In this document: positions 43,412-52,290 of the stretch, one piece after another
How positions within the stretch are numbered: position 1 is the first letter of the stretch
How the letters are laid out: every line of letters begins with the position of its first letter
Assembly (NCBI GenBank): GCA_034670265.1
Contig: JAXMNU010000006.1
Span: 124,001-188,000 of the forward strand
DNA length: 64,000 bases
Origin: Halomarinibacterium sp034670265
Lineage (GTDB): Bacteria; Bacteroidota; Bacteroidia; Flavobacteriales; Flavobacteriaceae
Reading direction: 5' to 3'
Program-made: the position numbers and the translations under genes
The notes under the pieces: generated by a model
Seen by the model: the letters and a program-made list of their open reading frames with translations, nothing else
What the model was told of the DNA's origin: nothing
Databases searched by the model: none

Positions 43412-44785
43412 ATGATGAAGCCGTTGGTAATTTGCTATTTTCTTTTTTCTAGCATCGTTGCTTTTAGCCAGTTTGGATCACAGCAAATTATTGCAGACGA
43501 TGCTATTACGGTAAAGATGATACGAACAGGGGATATCGATGGGGATAATGATCTAGATGTAGTTGCTGCATTATTTGAGGAAGTAGTATGGTACGAAAAT
43601 TTAGATGGACAAGGTACTTTTGGGCATGCTCAACTAATTATGGATGGTCTGGATATTACCTTTTCCTTAGCTATTGCCGACTTTAATGGGGATAATTTTC
43701 TTGATATAGTAGCTACTTCTTTTAGCTTAGATCGGGTTGTATGGGTAGCAAACTTAGATGGGCTTGGAAATTTTGGAACCCCTAATATTCTTTATTCGCA
43801 AGCTGAAGGAGCAGATGATGTTAAAGCTGCCGACCTAGATGGGGATGATGATATGGATATTATTGTGAATGCAGATATAAACAATACCTTGTATTGGTTT
43901 GAGAACTTAAATGGTTTTGGAAACTTTAGCGCCCCCATTGTTATATCGACAATACAAACCAATGGGCGCTCTGTTTTTGTTGGAGATATAGATGGAGACT
44001 TAGACTTAGACTTAGTTTCATCATCTTCTGGTAGTGTAACCATTTCTTGGTTCGAAAATTTAGACGGGCAAGGAACTTTTAGCACGGCAAAAATTTTGGC
44101 GGCAGACGGATTAGCAGTTGAGGAGCTTTATGGTGCCGATATAGATGGGGATAACGATCTGGATATTGTAGCTGTTACACCTGGAGAGGATAAGGTTTCT
44201 TGGTACGAAAATCTGGATGGTTTGGGAAATTTTGGATCTCAACAAATTATATCCAGCACCACATTATTTCCGGTCTCAGTATATGCGGCAGATTTGGATA
44301 ATGATGATGATATGGATGTACTATCTATAAGTCCAGTGTATAATGGAACAGACGAGGGCTATCTGGCTTGGTTCGAAAATTTGGATGGACTTGGAAATTT
44401 TGGGCCAGAGCAAATTTTAGATCAGCCTACAAGAGGGGCGCGAACGGTGTATGCAGCAGACCTTAATGGCGATACCGCTATGGATGTGCTTGCGGGCTTA
44501 TTTGTTGAGTATAAGGTTACTTGTTATGAAAACCTAACTTTAGGGATACAAGATAATCTAGACAAAAAGGTACAAGTTTATCCAAACCCAGCAAACAATA
44601 CATTATATATAGATGCTAAAGTACCTATTAAAGGGGTTTCAATTTATACGGTATTAGGTGAAAAGATTTTCTCAAAAGAAGGAAATCTAGAAGTAATTAA
44701 TACATCGCACTTATCTAGTGGTCTTTTATTTATTGCTTTGGAGATAGATAATGGAGTTGTCATAAAAAAGATATTTAAAGAATAA
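43412..44785 (+). CDS. secreted FG-GAP/VCBS repeat protein with T9SS sorting domain
   Basis: This protein of about 457 residues has a signal peptide (cleaved near VAFSQF) and then seven ~50-residue FG-GAP/VCBS-like repeats, each with a DxDGDxDxD-type calcium loop followed by a WYENLDGxGxF strand. Together they predict a seven-bladed propeller. A T9SS sorting domain ends the protein (VQVYPNPANNTLYI, VSIYTVLGEKIFS, VVIKKIFKE). It should be exported to the cell surface and bind calcium. Start codons at 43412 and 43415 are both ATG. It is a single-gene unit between two terminators. Confidence 0.88.
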   Translation: MMKPLVICYFLFSSIVAFSQFGSQQIIADDAITVKMIRTGDIDGDNDLDVVAALFEEVVWYENLDGQGTFGHAQLIMDGLDITFSLAIADFNGDNFLDIVATSFSLDRVVWVANLDGLGNFGTPNILYSQAEGADDVKAADLDGDDDMDIIVNADINNTLYWFENLNGFGNFSAPIVISTIQTNGRSVFVGDIDGDLDLDLVSSSSGSVTISWFENLDGQGTFSTAKILAADGLAVEELYGADIDGDNDLDIVAVTPGEDKVSWYENLDGLGNFGSQQIISSTTLFPVSVYAADLDNDDDMDVLSISPVYNGTDEGYLAWFENLDGLGNFGPEQILDQPTRGARTVYAADLNGDTAMDVLAGLFVEYKVTCYENLTLGIQDNLDKKVQVYPNPANNTLYIDAKVPIKGVSIYTVLGEKIFSKEGNLEVINTSHLSSGLLFIALEIDNGVVIKKIFKE

Positions 44786-44840
44786 TATATTATCCGCAAA
44801 ACAATGCCTTCAAATTATAGGGAAGGCAAAACTCATAGAT

Positions 44841-44870
44841 AAAAAAACCTGCTACTATGCAGGTTTTTTT
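44841..44870 (+). terminator. terminator after the FG-GAP/T9SS gene
   Basis: AAAAAAACCTGC (44841-44852) pairs with GCAGGTTTTTTT (44859-44870) around a 6-base loop. A smaller GCCTTC/GAAGGC hairpin (44806-44827) lies just before it. Confidence 0.9.
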
Positions 44871-44995
44871 ATTTTATTTAATTAAAGAATTTTAAGTTTT
44901 ATTTAACCCATCTAGTTGGACTAAATGTTAAAAAATCGTGTAATATTTCGTAATTTAGCAATTCTAGTATAACCCTAATAATTCAAAATAAATTT

Positions 44996-46282
44996 ATGCC
45001 AAAGATTGCAACGCTCGAAATTGATGGAAAAAAGTATGAATTCCCAATTACAGTAGGAACAGAAAATGAAGTAGCCGTAGATATTAGCAAATTTCGTAGT
45101 GATACGGGAGGTGTTATAACCTATGATCCCGGATATAAAAATACAGGAGCTTGTGAAAGTGCTATTACTTTTTTGGATGGTGAAAAGGGTATTTTGAGAT
45201 ATAGAGGATATGCCATTGAAGAACTTGCAGAAAAAGCAGATTTCCTAGAAGTAGCATACTTGCTTATTTTTGGGGAATTACCATCGAGAGAGCAACTTGA
45301 GAAGTTTCATAAAGATATAAAAGAACAATCTATTGTGGCAGAGGATATGAAGAAAATCTTAGACGGTTTTCCTTCATCTGCACACCCAATGGGGGTCTTA
45401 TCTTCCCTTACCAATGCCTTAATAGCGTTTAATCCTTCTTCAGTAAATGTAGACAGTGAAGAAGATATGTATCGGGCCATTGTAAAAATTATGGCAAAAT
45501 TTCCTGTGTTAACCGCTTGGGCTTATAGAAAAAGAGCTGGATTGCCATTAGATTATGGGGATGATTCTTTAGGGTATGTAGAAAATTTCCTTAAAATGAT
45601 GTTTAAAAAACCTCATGGAGAATATGCTCAGAATAAAATAGTGGTTGATGCTCTTGATAAACTTTTAATTTTACACGCAGATCACGAACAAAACTGTTCT
45701 ACATCTACGGTTAGAATTGTTGGGTCTTCACATGCAGGATTGTTTGCTTCCCTTTCGGCAGGGATTAATGCTCTTTGGGGGCCACTTCACGGAGGGGCTA
45801 ACCAAGCGGTTATAGAAATGCTTGAAGCAATTAAAGCAGATGATGGTGACACAAAAAAATATATGGCAAAAGCCAAAGACAAAGAAGATCCTTTCCGTTT
45901 AATGGGCTTTGGACATAGAGTATATAAAAACTTTGACCCTCGTGCAAAAATCATTAAAAAAGCAGCAGATGGAGTATTGGATGATTTGGGTATTGATGAC
46001 CCAATATTAGACATTGCCAAAGGATTGGAAAAAGAAGCGTTAGAAGACAGCTATTTTGTGGATAGAAAATTATATCCAAATGTCGATTTTTATTCGGGTA
46101 TTATATACAGAGCCATGGGTATCCCTGTTGAAATGTTTACGCCTATGTTTGCCTTAGGAAGATTACCAGGTTGGATTGCACAATGGAGAGAAATGCGTCT
46201 TCGTAAGGAGCCTATTGGTCGTCCAAGACAAGTTTATATAGGTGAAACGTTAAGAGCTTTTAAAGATATTGATTATAGATAA
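44996..46282 (+). CDS. gltA: citrate synthase
   Basis: This 428-residue protein is the type II (hexameric-type) citrate synthase that condenses acetyl-CoA and oxaloacetate in the TCA cycle. The active-site histidines are visible in HADHEQNCSTSTVR and in WGPLHGGANQAV, the GFGHRVYKNFDPRA segment follows, and the catalytic aspartate lies in PNVDFYSG. Length and N-terminal beta-domain are normal. It has its own terminator at 46301-46331. Confidence 0.97.
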   Translation: MPKIATLEIDGKKYEFPITVGTENEVAVDISKFRSDTGGVITYDPGYKNTGACESAITFLDGEKGILRYRGYAIEELAEKADFLEVAYLLIFGELPSREQLEKFHKDIKEQSIVAEDMKKILDGFPSSAHPMGVLSSLTNALIAFNPSSVNVDSEEDMYRAIVKIMAKFPVLTAWAYRKRAGLPLDYGDDSLGYVENFLKMMFKKPHGEYAQNKIVVDALDKLLILHADHEQNCSTSTVRIVGSSHAGLFASLSAGINALWGPLHGGANQAVIEMLEAIKADDGDTKKYMAKAKDKEDPFRLMGFGHRVYKNFDPRAKIIKKAADGVLDDLGIDDPILDIAKGLEKEALEDSYFVDRKLYPNVDFYSGIIYRAMGIPVEMFTPMFALGRLPGWIAQWREMRLRKEPIGRPRQVYIGETLRAFKDIDYR

Positions 46283-46300
46283 AGTTATATAAATTAGTAA

Positions 46301-46331
46301 AAAGCATCCGCAAAAAACGGATGCTTTTTTT
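46301..46331 (+). terminator. terminator after gltA
   Basis: AAAGCATCCG (46301-46310) pairs with CGGATGCTTT (46318-46327) around a CAAAAAA loop, followed by T residues. It lies 18 bases after the gltA stop. Confidence 0.9.
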
Positions 46332-46342
46332 ATATTTAGAGT

Positions 46343-47257
46343 ATGATAAAACTGAATGTAAATGATGAAATATCAAGGCTTCGAGCGGTTGTTTTAGGAA
46401 CTGCCGTAAGTAATGGCCCTACCCCTAAGCTTCAGGATGCATACGACCCTAAATCTGCAGAGCATATTAAAGCTGGAACATACCCAGTTGAAGCAGATAT
46501 GGTGAAGGAAATGGAGGCTGTGGCGGCAGTATTTAAAAAATATGGTGTTACCGTATATCGTCCCGATGTTATAAAAGATTACAATCAAATCTTTGCTAGG
46601 GATATTGCTTTTGTTATTGAGGACAAATTTATTTACGGAAATATCTTGGAAGATAGATCCAAAGAAATAGACGCTTTAGATTATGTTATTGACCAGATAG
46701 ACCCTTCAAAAATTATAGAATTTCCAGAAGATGCCCATATTGAAGGTGGAGATGTCATGCCTTGGGGAGACTATATTTTTGTAGGTACATTTAAAGATAA
46801 AGATTATAGAAAATACATTACTGCTCGTACCAATATGGAGGCGGTTTATCATATTCAGGAATTATTTCCGAAGAAGAAGGTAGTATCATTTTCCTTAAAA
46901 AAATCCAATTTCGATCCTCGTGAAAATGCCTTGCATCTGGATTGTTGCTTTCAGCCTTTAGGAAAAGGAAAAGCGATTATTCATAAAGAAGGCTTTTTAA
47001 TTGAAGAAGAATATGAATGGTTGGTTAATTTCTTCGGAAAGGAAAACTGTTTTCATATTTCGAAAGAGGAAATGTACCATATGAATAGCAACATATTTTC
47101 TATTTCTCCCGAAGTTGTTATTTCTGAAAAAAACTTCACCCGACTCAATACGTGGCTTCGCAAAGAAGGATTTACTGTGGAGGAAGTTCCCTATGCCGAA
47201 ATTGCCAAACAAGAAGGTTTATTGCGTTGCTCTACGATGCCTTTAATTAGGGATTAA
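46343..47257 (+). CDS. dimethylarginine dimethylaminohydrolase-like pentein hydrolase
   Basis: This 304-residue protein belongs to the amidinotransferase/DDAH branch of the pentein (guanidino-group modifying) superfamily. Seen are the ARDIAFVIEDKFIYGN segment with acidic residues, the EGGDVMPWGDYIFVG motif, the histidine in ALHLDCCFQPL, and the C-terminal nucleophile C296 in RCSTMPLIRD. Such enzymes hydrolyse methylated arginine or arginine-like substrates to citrulline. The exact substrate cannot be read from sequence. It lies just after the gltA terminator. A second pentein enzyme, ctlX, lies 1.5 kb away. Confidence 0.78.
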   Translation: MIKLNVNDEISRLRAVVLGTAVSNGPTPKLQDAYDPKSAEHIKAGTYPVEADMVKEMEAVAAVFKKYGVTVYRPDVIKDYNQIFARDIAFVIEDKFIYGNILEDRSKEIDALDYVIDQIDPSKIIEFPEDAHIEGGDVMPWGDYIFVGTFKDKDYRKYITARTNMEAVYHIQELFPKKKVVSFSLKKSNFDPRENALHLDCCFQPLGKGKAIIHKEGFLIEEEYEWLVNFFGKENCFHISKEEMYHMNSNIFSISPEVVISEKNFTRLNTWLRKEGFTVEEVPYAEIAKQEGLLRCSTMPLIRD

Positions 47258-47303
47258 TGTAATCTTTCCAAATTTCTCCGACTTAGTTCATAAACTTGTT
47301 TTT

Positions 47304-48116
47304 ATGAAAAAGCCACTAATCACCCTATTTCTAATTTTTTGCACATTTAATGTATTCTCACAAGGAGCCATTGATGGGTTTTATAAAGGAAAAGGCAATG
47401 CTTCAGCAGTCTTAGGATTTGGTTTTGAAGATTCGAAATCGTATTTCGCGGGACGAGAAAATATTGACCTATCAAGAAGTTTGTTTTATGGAAACCTTTA
47501 TGGAGCCTATGGTATTACAAACAGTCTTGATGCTTCTATATCAATACCCTACTTGGTGAGTGATGACAATAGTGACTTTCAGGATATTTCAATCTTTTTA
47601 AAACATCAGATTTTTCAGAAGAAATTTGAGAATTCTAGTCTTCATTTTACTGTAGCTGGAGGCTTTTCAACTCCCTTAACAAATTATGACATTGGAGGTT
47701 TAAATGATATTGGGCAACAAGCGACCGTTATTGAAACTAGGGGGCTTGTTCATTACCAGTGTGATAATGGGTGGTTTGGAACACTACAAAGTGGGTATTC
47801 TTTTAAGTTTGAAGAAGTGCCAAATAGCATTCCATTTGTTTTAAAAGCGGGTAGAGCTTCTTCAGATTGGTATTATGATGTGTTTTATGATTTTCAACAT
47901 TCGTTTGGCGGAATAGATTATTTAGGAACACCTCGTCCTCAAAATTTCAGAGAATTTGGAGTAGATTATCATAAATTGGGAGGTACGGTTTTTAAACCTT
48001 TTTCAAGGACTTTAGGAATGTATGCTTCATTATCGTATGTGCTTTCTGGCCGAAATGTATTTCAAGGACCAGCTTATGGAGTGGGCTTGGTGTATAACTT
48101 CAGAAAGGAAAACTAA
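47304..48116 (+). CDS. outer-membrane beta-barrel protein, function unknown
   Basis: This 270-residue protein has a signal peptide (cleaved near NVFSQ) and regularly spaced aromatic/glycine beta-strands, ending VGLVYNF, as in small outer-membrane barrels of the MetA/porin-like type. The TFNVFSQGAIDGFYKGKGNASAVLG region opens the mature protein. I do not recognise a specific family. It is 46 bases after the DDAH-like gene and converges with the acetyltransferase gene. Confidence 0.65.
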   Translation: MKKPLITLFLIFCTFNVFSQGAIDGFYKGKGNASAVLGFGFEDSKSYFAGRENIDLSRSLFYGNLYGAYGITNSLDASISIPYLVSDDNSDFQDISIFLKHQIFQKKFENSSLHFTVAGGFSTPLTNYDIGGLNDIGQQATVIETRGLVHYQCDNGWFGTLQSGYSFKFEEVPNSIPFVLKAGRASSDWYYDVFYDFQHSFGGIDYLGTPRPQNFREFGVDYHKLGGTVFKPFSRTLGMYASLSYVLSGRNVFQGPAYGVGLVYNFRKEN

Positions 48117-48125
48117 AAGGAGCTA

Positions 48126-48683
48126 CTAGTTTTCTATTTTTTTTATCACTTTCGCAGGATTACCACCTACTAAAACATCATCTGGAACATTTTTAGTTAC
48201 GACAGCACCAGCAGCAATAACAACTCGATTTCCTATAGTTACTCCGGGGCAAATAATTGCGCCGCCACCAATCCAAACATCGTCACCAATAGTTATGGGT
48301 TTTGCAAATTCTTTACCCGAGTTTCGTTCTTTAGCATGTAAAGGGTGTGTTGCAGTGTAGATTTGTACATTGGGAGCAATCATTACGTTATTACCAATAG
48401 TTACAGGCATCACATCTAGAATACAACAATTGTAATTAAAGAAGACATTCTCACCAACCCGTATATTGTACCCATAGTCGCAGTAAAAAGGCGGTTCTAC
48501 CCAAAGATTTTCTCCAGCCTTTCCGAATAACTCATAAAGTAGCTTTTGTCGCTTTTCTTTTTGAGATTCACTAAGGCTATTTATTTCTTGAAAAAGTAAC
48601 TTAGCATGATCACGCTCTTTGCATAATACATCATCTAATGGATTATACATTTCACCTGCAAGCATTTTTTGTTTTTCAGTCAT
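48126..48683 (-). CDS. maltose/sugar O-acetyltransferase (LbH hexapeptide family)
   Basis: This protein of about 185 residues has the Maa (mac) N-terminal region MTEKQKMLAGEMYNPLDDVL and a left-handed beta-helix of hexapeptide repeats (e.g. IGNNVMIAPNVQIYTATHPLHA, IGDDVWIGGGAIICPGVTIGNRVVIAAGAVV). It transfers acetyl from acetyl-CoA to maltose, galactoside or similar sugars. The catalytic histidine is the one in THPLHA. The frame continues 4 codons upstream to 48695, but 48683 gives the normal N terminus. It is divergent from ctlX. Confidence 0.88.
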   Translation of the reverse strand: MTEKQKMLAGEMYNPLDDVLCKERDHAKLLFQEINSLSESQKEKRQKLLYELFGKAGENLWVEPPFYCDYGYNIRVGENVFFNYNCCILDVMPVTIGNNVMIAPNVQIYTATHPLHAKERNSGKEFAKPITIGDDVWIGGGAIICPGVTIGNRVVIAAGAVVTKNVPDDVLVGGNPAKVIKKIEN

Positions 48684-48776
48684 AAAAAGAATCATTTAAT
48701 TACTAAAGTTACTTATTACAAATGGTATTTTCAATGGTAAAAACTGCTATTTTTACAACTTATAAAACAAACCTTA

Positions 48777-49715
48777 ATGAGTCAAATTACCAATACCCTT
48801 TTAATGATTCGTCCTGTGGCTTTCAGAATGAATGAAGAAACTGCCGTAAATAACTATTTTCAGGAAGATATCGATATTAAAAATGCCGAAATCAATAAAA
48901 AAGCACAAGCAGAGTTTGATGCGTTTGTTGAAAAACTTCGTGCCGTTGGGGTGAATGTGATTGTCGAAAATGATGATTTATTAATGGATACTCCAGACTC
49001 TATTTTTCCGAATAATTGGGTGAGTTTTCATCAAAATGGTATTGTAGCGTTATATCCTATGTTTGCTGTAAATAGACGCCGAGAACGCAGAGAAGAAGTG
49101 ATGGATAGATTAGAAGCCGAAGGTTTCATCATTGAAGGGTTTATGGATTATACTTCTGCCGAAGAAGAGGGAATATTTTTAGAAGGAACAGGAAGTATTT
49201 TAATGGATAGAGTGAACGGAAAAGCCTATTGTGCGCTGTCTCCTAGAGCCGATGAAGATTTATTTATTGAGTTTTGTGAAGATTTTGAATACGACCCCGT
49301 TATTTTTAATGCCTACCAAACGGTAAATGGGGAAAGATTGCCTATTTATCACACTAATGTGATGATGTGTATGGCAGAAAAATTTTGTGTCATCTGTTTA
49401 GATACCATCGATGACCCAAAAGAGCGAAAAGAAGTAGTAAAACAACTTCGTGAAAGCAACAAAGAGATTATAAAAATTACCGAAGAGCAGATGTACCAAT
49501 TTGCTGGGAATATGCTTCAGGTTTTGGGAGCTAACGATAAGCGTTATTTGGTGATGAGTGCCGCTGCGCATAAAAGTTTAACTCCCGAACAAGTAAGAGC
49601 CATCGAAAAACATTGCCCTATTTTAAGTAGCGACCTCGAAACGATTGAAACCTGTGGCGGTGGAAGTGCTCGTTGTATGATGGCTGAAGTTTTCTTGCCA
49701 AAAGCTGAAAATTAG
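48777..49715 (+). CDS. ctlX: citrulline utilization hydrolase CtlX
   Basis: This 312-residue protein belongs to the CtlX group of the pentein superfamily, linked to citrulline or arginine catabolism in Bacteroidota. MIRPVAFRMNEETAVNNYFQ, the NNWVSFH segment, GTGSILMDRVNGKAYCALSPRAD, the histidine motif YHTNVMMC and the C-terminal CGGGSARCMMAEVFLP with likely nucleophile C300 are present. It is followed by a repeated region derived from the 3' end of the convergent SDR gene; the ctlX stop codon overlaps the first trace of it. Confidence 0.88.
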   Translation: MSQITNTLLMIRPVAFRMNEETAVNNYFQEDIDIKNAEINKKAQAEFDAFVEKLRAVGVNVIVENDDLLMDTPDSIFPNNWVSFHQNGIVALYPMFAVNRRRERREEVMDRLEAEGFIIEGFMDYTSAEEEGIFLEGTGSILMDRVNGKAYCALSPRADEDLFIEFCEDFEYDPVIFNAYQTVNGERLPIYHTNVMMCMAEKFCVICLDTIDDPKERKEVVKQLRESNKEIIKITEEQMYQFAGNMLQVLGANDKRYLVMSAAAHKSLTPEQVRAIEKHCPILSSDLETIETCGGGSARCMMAEVFLPKAEN

Positions 49716-49942
49716 ACTTTTGCAATATTCCGAAAGGCTTCATTTTTAGTAATAGTCAGATGGTGCTGAATTCCTTATTTGATGCCGCCAAATACCCCAA
49801 AATGATTGCAAGGCAATCTATTCATTTTGTTGTATTTGCCACCCCGTTTACTGGGCTTTAGCAATATTCCGAATCATTCCACCAAATATGAAATAGTGAA
49901 AGGGTAATACCGAATACATTGGTTTTGTTATGCTAATATCTT
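49712..49942. repeat. degenerate duplicated remnants of the SDR/DUF2867 gene 3' end
   Basis: The block 49798-49920 is an imperfect copy of 49943-50064, offset 144-145 bases. Each copy includes the same 32-base hairpin and the sequence for the last ~22 codons of the SDR protein. In the remnant the few base changes in these codons are silent, and the ending differs (Lys-Ala-Gln-stop instead of Lys-Thr-stop). A third trace (TTTTGCAATATTCCGAA, 49718-49734) overlaps the end of ctlX. These are scars of tandem duplication or of a lost paralogue. Confidence 0.8.
49798..49829. terminator. hairpin, first copy, between ctlX and the SDR gene
   Basis: CAAAATGA and TCATTTTG arms enclose TTGC-AAG-GCAA, giving a two-stage hairpin. 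The same structure recurs at 49943-49974. It lies between convergent genes, where it could stop both transcripts, but no long T run follows. Confidence 0.5.
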
Positions 49943-49974
49943 CAAAATGATTGCAAAGCAATCTATTCATTTTG
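49943..49974. terminator. hairpin, second copy, downstream of the SDR gene
   Basis: Same fold as 49798-49829 (arms CAAAATGA/TCATTTTG, inner TTGC-AAA-GCAA), placed 21 bases beyond the SDR stop on the minus strand. One base differs between the two copies. It is a likely end of the SDR transcript. Confidence 0.55.
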
Positions 49975-49994
49975 AAGAATTACCACCCCATTTA

Positions 49995-51416
49995 TTATGT
50001 TTTTGCAATATTTCGAATCATTCCACCAAATATGAAATAATGAAAGGGTAATACCGAATACCAGTACAATCGACCCCATAAGCCTTTGGGTCTAAAAGTG
50101 GCAATTTGATGCAACACATTAGTATCATCTATTTTGAATTCCAACCAAGCTTCGCCAGGGAGTTTCATTTCGGCAAACAGCAGTAATCTTTTTTCATCCT
50201 TATCGGCATACAAGACACGCCAAAAATCCAATGCATCTCCAGGATATATTTTATTAGGATGGGTTCGACCTCTTCGCAATCCTACTCCACCCACCAACTG
50301 GTCCATAAATCCTCTAATTTTCCAAAGCCAATTGCCGTAATACCATCCTTTTGTACCACCAATAGACCAAATGTTTTCTAAAACTTTTTCTGGATTAGAA
50401 ACTTTTATCTTCTTTTCATCTTTTAAGCAGCCGTATTTTGGTATTTGAATATACCCTTTTAAGTTACTAAAACGTCCAGCAACAAGGGAGTCTTTCCAAC
50501 TAGAAATTACTAAATTCTGTTCAATCTTTATAAATGCTTTTTTAATGGCTTCTCGATATGTAATAGGAGTAATGTCTAATATTTCTTGCAGTGTATTGTC
50601 TTTGGCAACCACTTCCATTTTCATACTATCTACAAGATTTACAGCAAGTTTATAACTCGTGGAGGTAACAAAATACAACCAATAGGAAGATAGTCTTGGC
50701 GACATTACGGGAACAGAAATAATCCACAATCGCAACTTCCTCACCTTTGCATAAATCTTCAGCATTTGTTTATAGGTTAAAACATCCGGCCCTCCAATAT
50801 CAAAAGACTGATTGTAACATTTTTCATGTAAAATAACTCCCGAAAGAAAGGCTATAACATCTCTTATGGCTATGGGCTGTATCTTTGTTTTTAACCATTT
50901 GGGAGCAACCATTATGGGAAGTTTTTCGCATAAATCACGAATAATTTCAAAAGAGGAACTTCCGCTACCAACCACAATTCCAGCCCTTAAAACAGTAAGA
51001 TTATAACCTCCTTCGTATAAAATATCTTCTACTTTTTTTCTTGATGAAAGGTGTTTTGATAAATTTTCTTCATTTACTATCCCGCTTAAATACACTACCT
51101 GTTTCACCGAAGTTTGCGCCATGTATGTATTAAAGTTATAAGCAGCGTTGGCTTCGAGTGATTCAAAATCGGTAGTAGAAACACTCATCGAATGGATGAG
51201 GTAGTAAGCCATATCAATGTCTTTTGGGAAGCCTTCTAAATTGGGTTCTTTCAAAAAATCTACTTCAAAAAAAGCAACTCTTTTTTTAGTTTCAGGATCT
51301 AGAGAAATTCTATTTTTATCTCTAACACAGCAAACTACTTCATGACCCCCTTCTAATAAAGCGGGCAGTAAACGCATGCCAATATATCCATTGGCTCCTG
51401 TAAGTAATATTTTCAA
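49995..51416 (-). CDS. SDR-family NAD(P)-binding protein with DUF2867 domain
   Basis: This 473-residue protein has an N-terminal Rossmann domain of the extended/atypical SDR type (TGANGYIG at 7-14, YLIHSMS, LRAGIVVGSGSSSFE) and a C-terminal DUF2867 domain (WYYGNWLWKIRGFMDQLVGGVGLRRGR, LDFWRVLYAD, PGEAWLEFKI). It is cytoplasmic, perhaps membrane-associated, and probably an NAD(P)-dependent epimerase or reductase of unknown substrate. It starts 18 bases after the 51435-51866 gene and is likely co-transcribed. Its 3' end is duplicated downstream. Confidence 0.85.
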   Translation of the reverse strand: MKILLTGANGYIGMRLLPALLEGGHEVVCCVRDKNRISLDPETKKRVAFFEVDFLKEPNLEGFPKDIDMAYYLIHSMSVSTTDFESLEANAAYNFNTYMAQTSVKQVVYLSGIVNEENLSKHLSSRKKVEDILYEGGYNLTVLRAGIVVGSGSSSFEIIRDLCEKLPIMVAPKWLKTKIQPIAIRDVIAFLSGVILHEKCYNQSFDIGGPDVLTYKQMLKIYAKVRKLRLWIISVPVMSPRLSSYWLYFVTSTSYKLAVNLVDSMKMEVVAKDNTLQEILDITPITYREAIKKAFIKIEQNLVISSWKDSLVAGRFSNLKGYIQIPKYGCLKDEKKIKVSNPEKVLENIWSIGGTKGWYYGNWLWKIRGFMDQLVGGVGLRRGRTHPNKIYPGDALDFWRVLYADKDEKRLLLFAEMKLPGEAWLEFKIDDTNVLHQIATFRPKGLWGRLYWYSVLPFHYFIFGGMIRNIAKT

Positions 51417-51434
51417 ATAGTTGGACTTTTAAGT

Positions 51435-51866
51435 TTATATATCCTCAATTCTAGAAGAAGGTATGTTGTTTTTCAATTCTAGAATCCGATTCATAAATCG
51501 ATGCACACTTCTGTCTTTTGGTTTTGCTTCTATTTTAATAAAGTAATCATCTCTGTAAATAGAATATTCGTCTGCTTTTCCTTTGTAAAGACTAAGCTTA
51601 TAAAAAGGAATGATTAAAGCATACGATTCTAACAAAGATCGAAAACCCACAAGTATCCCATTAGGGCGTAATTCTATATTGCAAACATTTCGGTTGTTAT
51701 CTAAAATGAGCAAATTGTGTATATGAACACTAGTTTCGGTAATCATTAATTTAGGAGAACCTATGCCTCCCATTTTAATTCGTTCCTTAAGTGAAAAGGG
51801 TTTCCCCAATTCCGAATCAATCTTTTTTGTAAACTTTTTGTTGGTATACGAAACGTTTAAAATCAT
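51435..51866 (-). CDS. conserved hypothetical protein
   Basis: This 143-residue protein has no signal peptide or membrane segment. It has a basic N terminus, a central beta-rich stretch (VHIHNLLILDNN, CNIELRPNGILVGFRSLL) and an amphipathic C-terminal helix (RFMNRILELKNNIP). The pattern could be a PH-like fold, but I cannot assign a family. It precedes the SDR/DUF2867 gene by 18 bases on the same strand, so a shared transcript is likely. Confidence 0.65.
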   Translation of the reverse strand: MILNVSYTNKKFTKKIDSELGKPFSLKERIKMGGIGSPKLMITETSVHIHNLLILDNNRNVCNIELRPNGILVGFRSLLESYALIIPFYKLSLYKGKADEYSIYRDDYFIKIEAKPKDRSVHRFMNRILELKNNIPSSRIEDI

Positions 51867-52017
51867 ATTATAATGGGAAATGCTATTTATTAATAAACAT
51901 TCTAAATATTTTGTTTAAAGGTATTTAAATTTAATTAAACAAGTGTTAATTTCAAGTTATAGTAATTTATATCACTAAAAACTAATACCTTTAAGTATAA
52001 ATCTAAACTCACAACCT

Positions 52018-52224
52018 ATGAAAATTTTAAAAACAGTATTGCTTGTCGTCGGTCTTGTTTTAATAGCTTTTGGTTTGTACAATGCCTTTGTTCCGCAAGA
52101 GGTTTTGGACATAGGTCCGCTCGAGGTTAATGCAAAAGAAGGGATGAGCAATCAAACTCTTGCCATGATTGGTCTTGGCGTGTTGGCTTTAATAGCAGGT
52201 GCTTTTTTAAAAAATAGAAAGTAA
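52018..52224 (+). CDS. small two-helix membrane protein
   Basis: This 68-residue protein has two hydrophobic helices (residues ~5-25 and ~47-63) separated by a short polar loop (QEVLDIGPLEVNAKEG) and ends in a basic LKNRK. It resembles small integral-membrane proteins of unknown function. A TACCTTTA box (51986-51993) lies upstream. It is oriented with argS, 66 bases away, and no terminator is seen between them. Confidence 0.65.
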   Translation: MKILKTVLLVVGLVLIAFGLYNAFVPQEVLDIGPLEVNAKEGMSNQTLAMIGLGVLALIAGAFLKNRK

Positions 52225-52262
52225 GACCATTACTAAGCACTACTAATCCTTGAAAATTCTTG

Positions 52263-52270
52263 TATCTTTG
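52263..52270 (+). promoter_or_regulatory. Bacteroidota -7 box upstream of argS
   Basis: TATCTTTG is an exact TAnnTTTG match, 20 bases before the argS ATG. No TTG stands at the usual 20-base upstream spacing (the nearest is 10 bases away), so strength is uncertain. Confidence 0.4.
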
Positions 52271-52290
52271 CCCCTTCAAAAAATGGGATT

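Noticed and set aside
49716..49994. Repeats as a CRISPR array
   Set aside because: The units are ~144 bases, only two to three in number, imperfect, and derived from a coding sequence.
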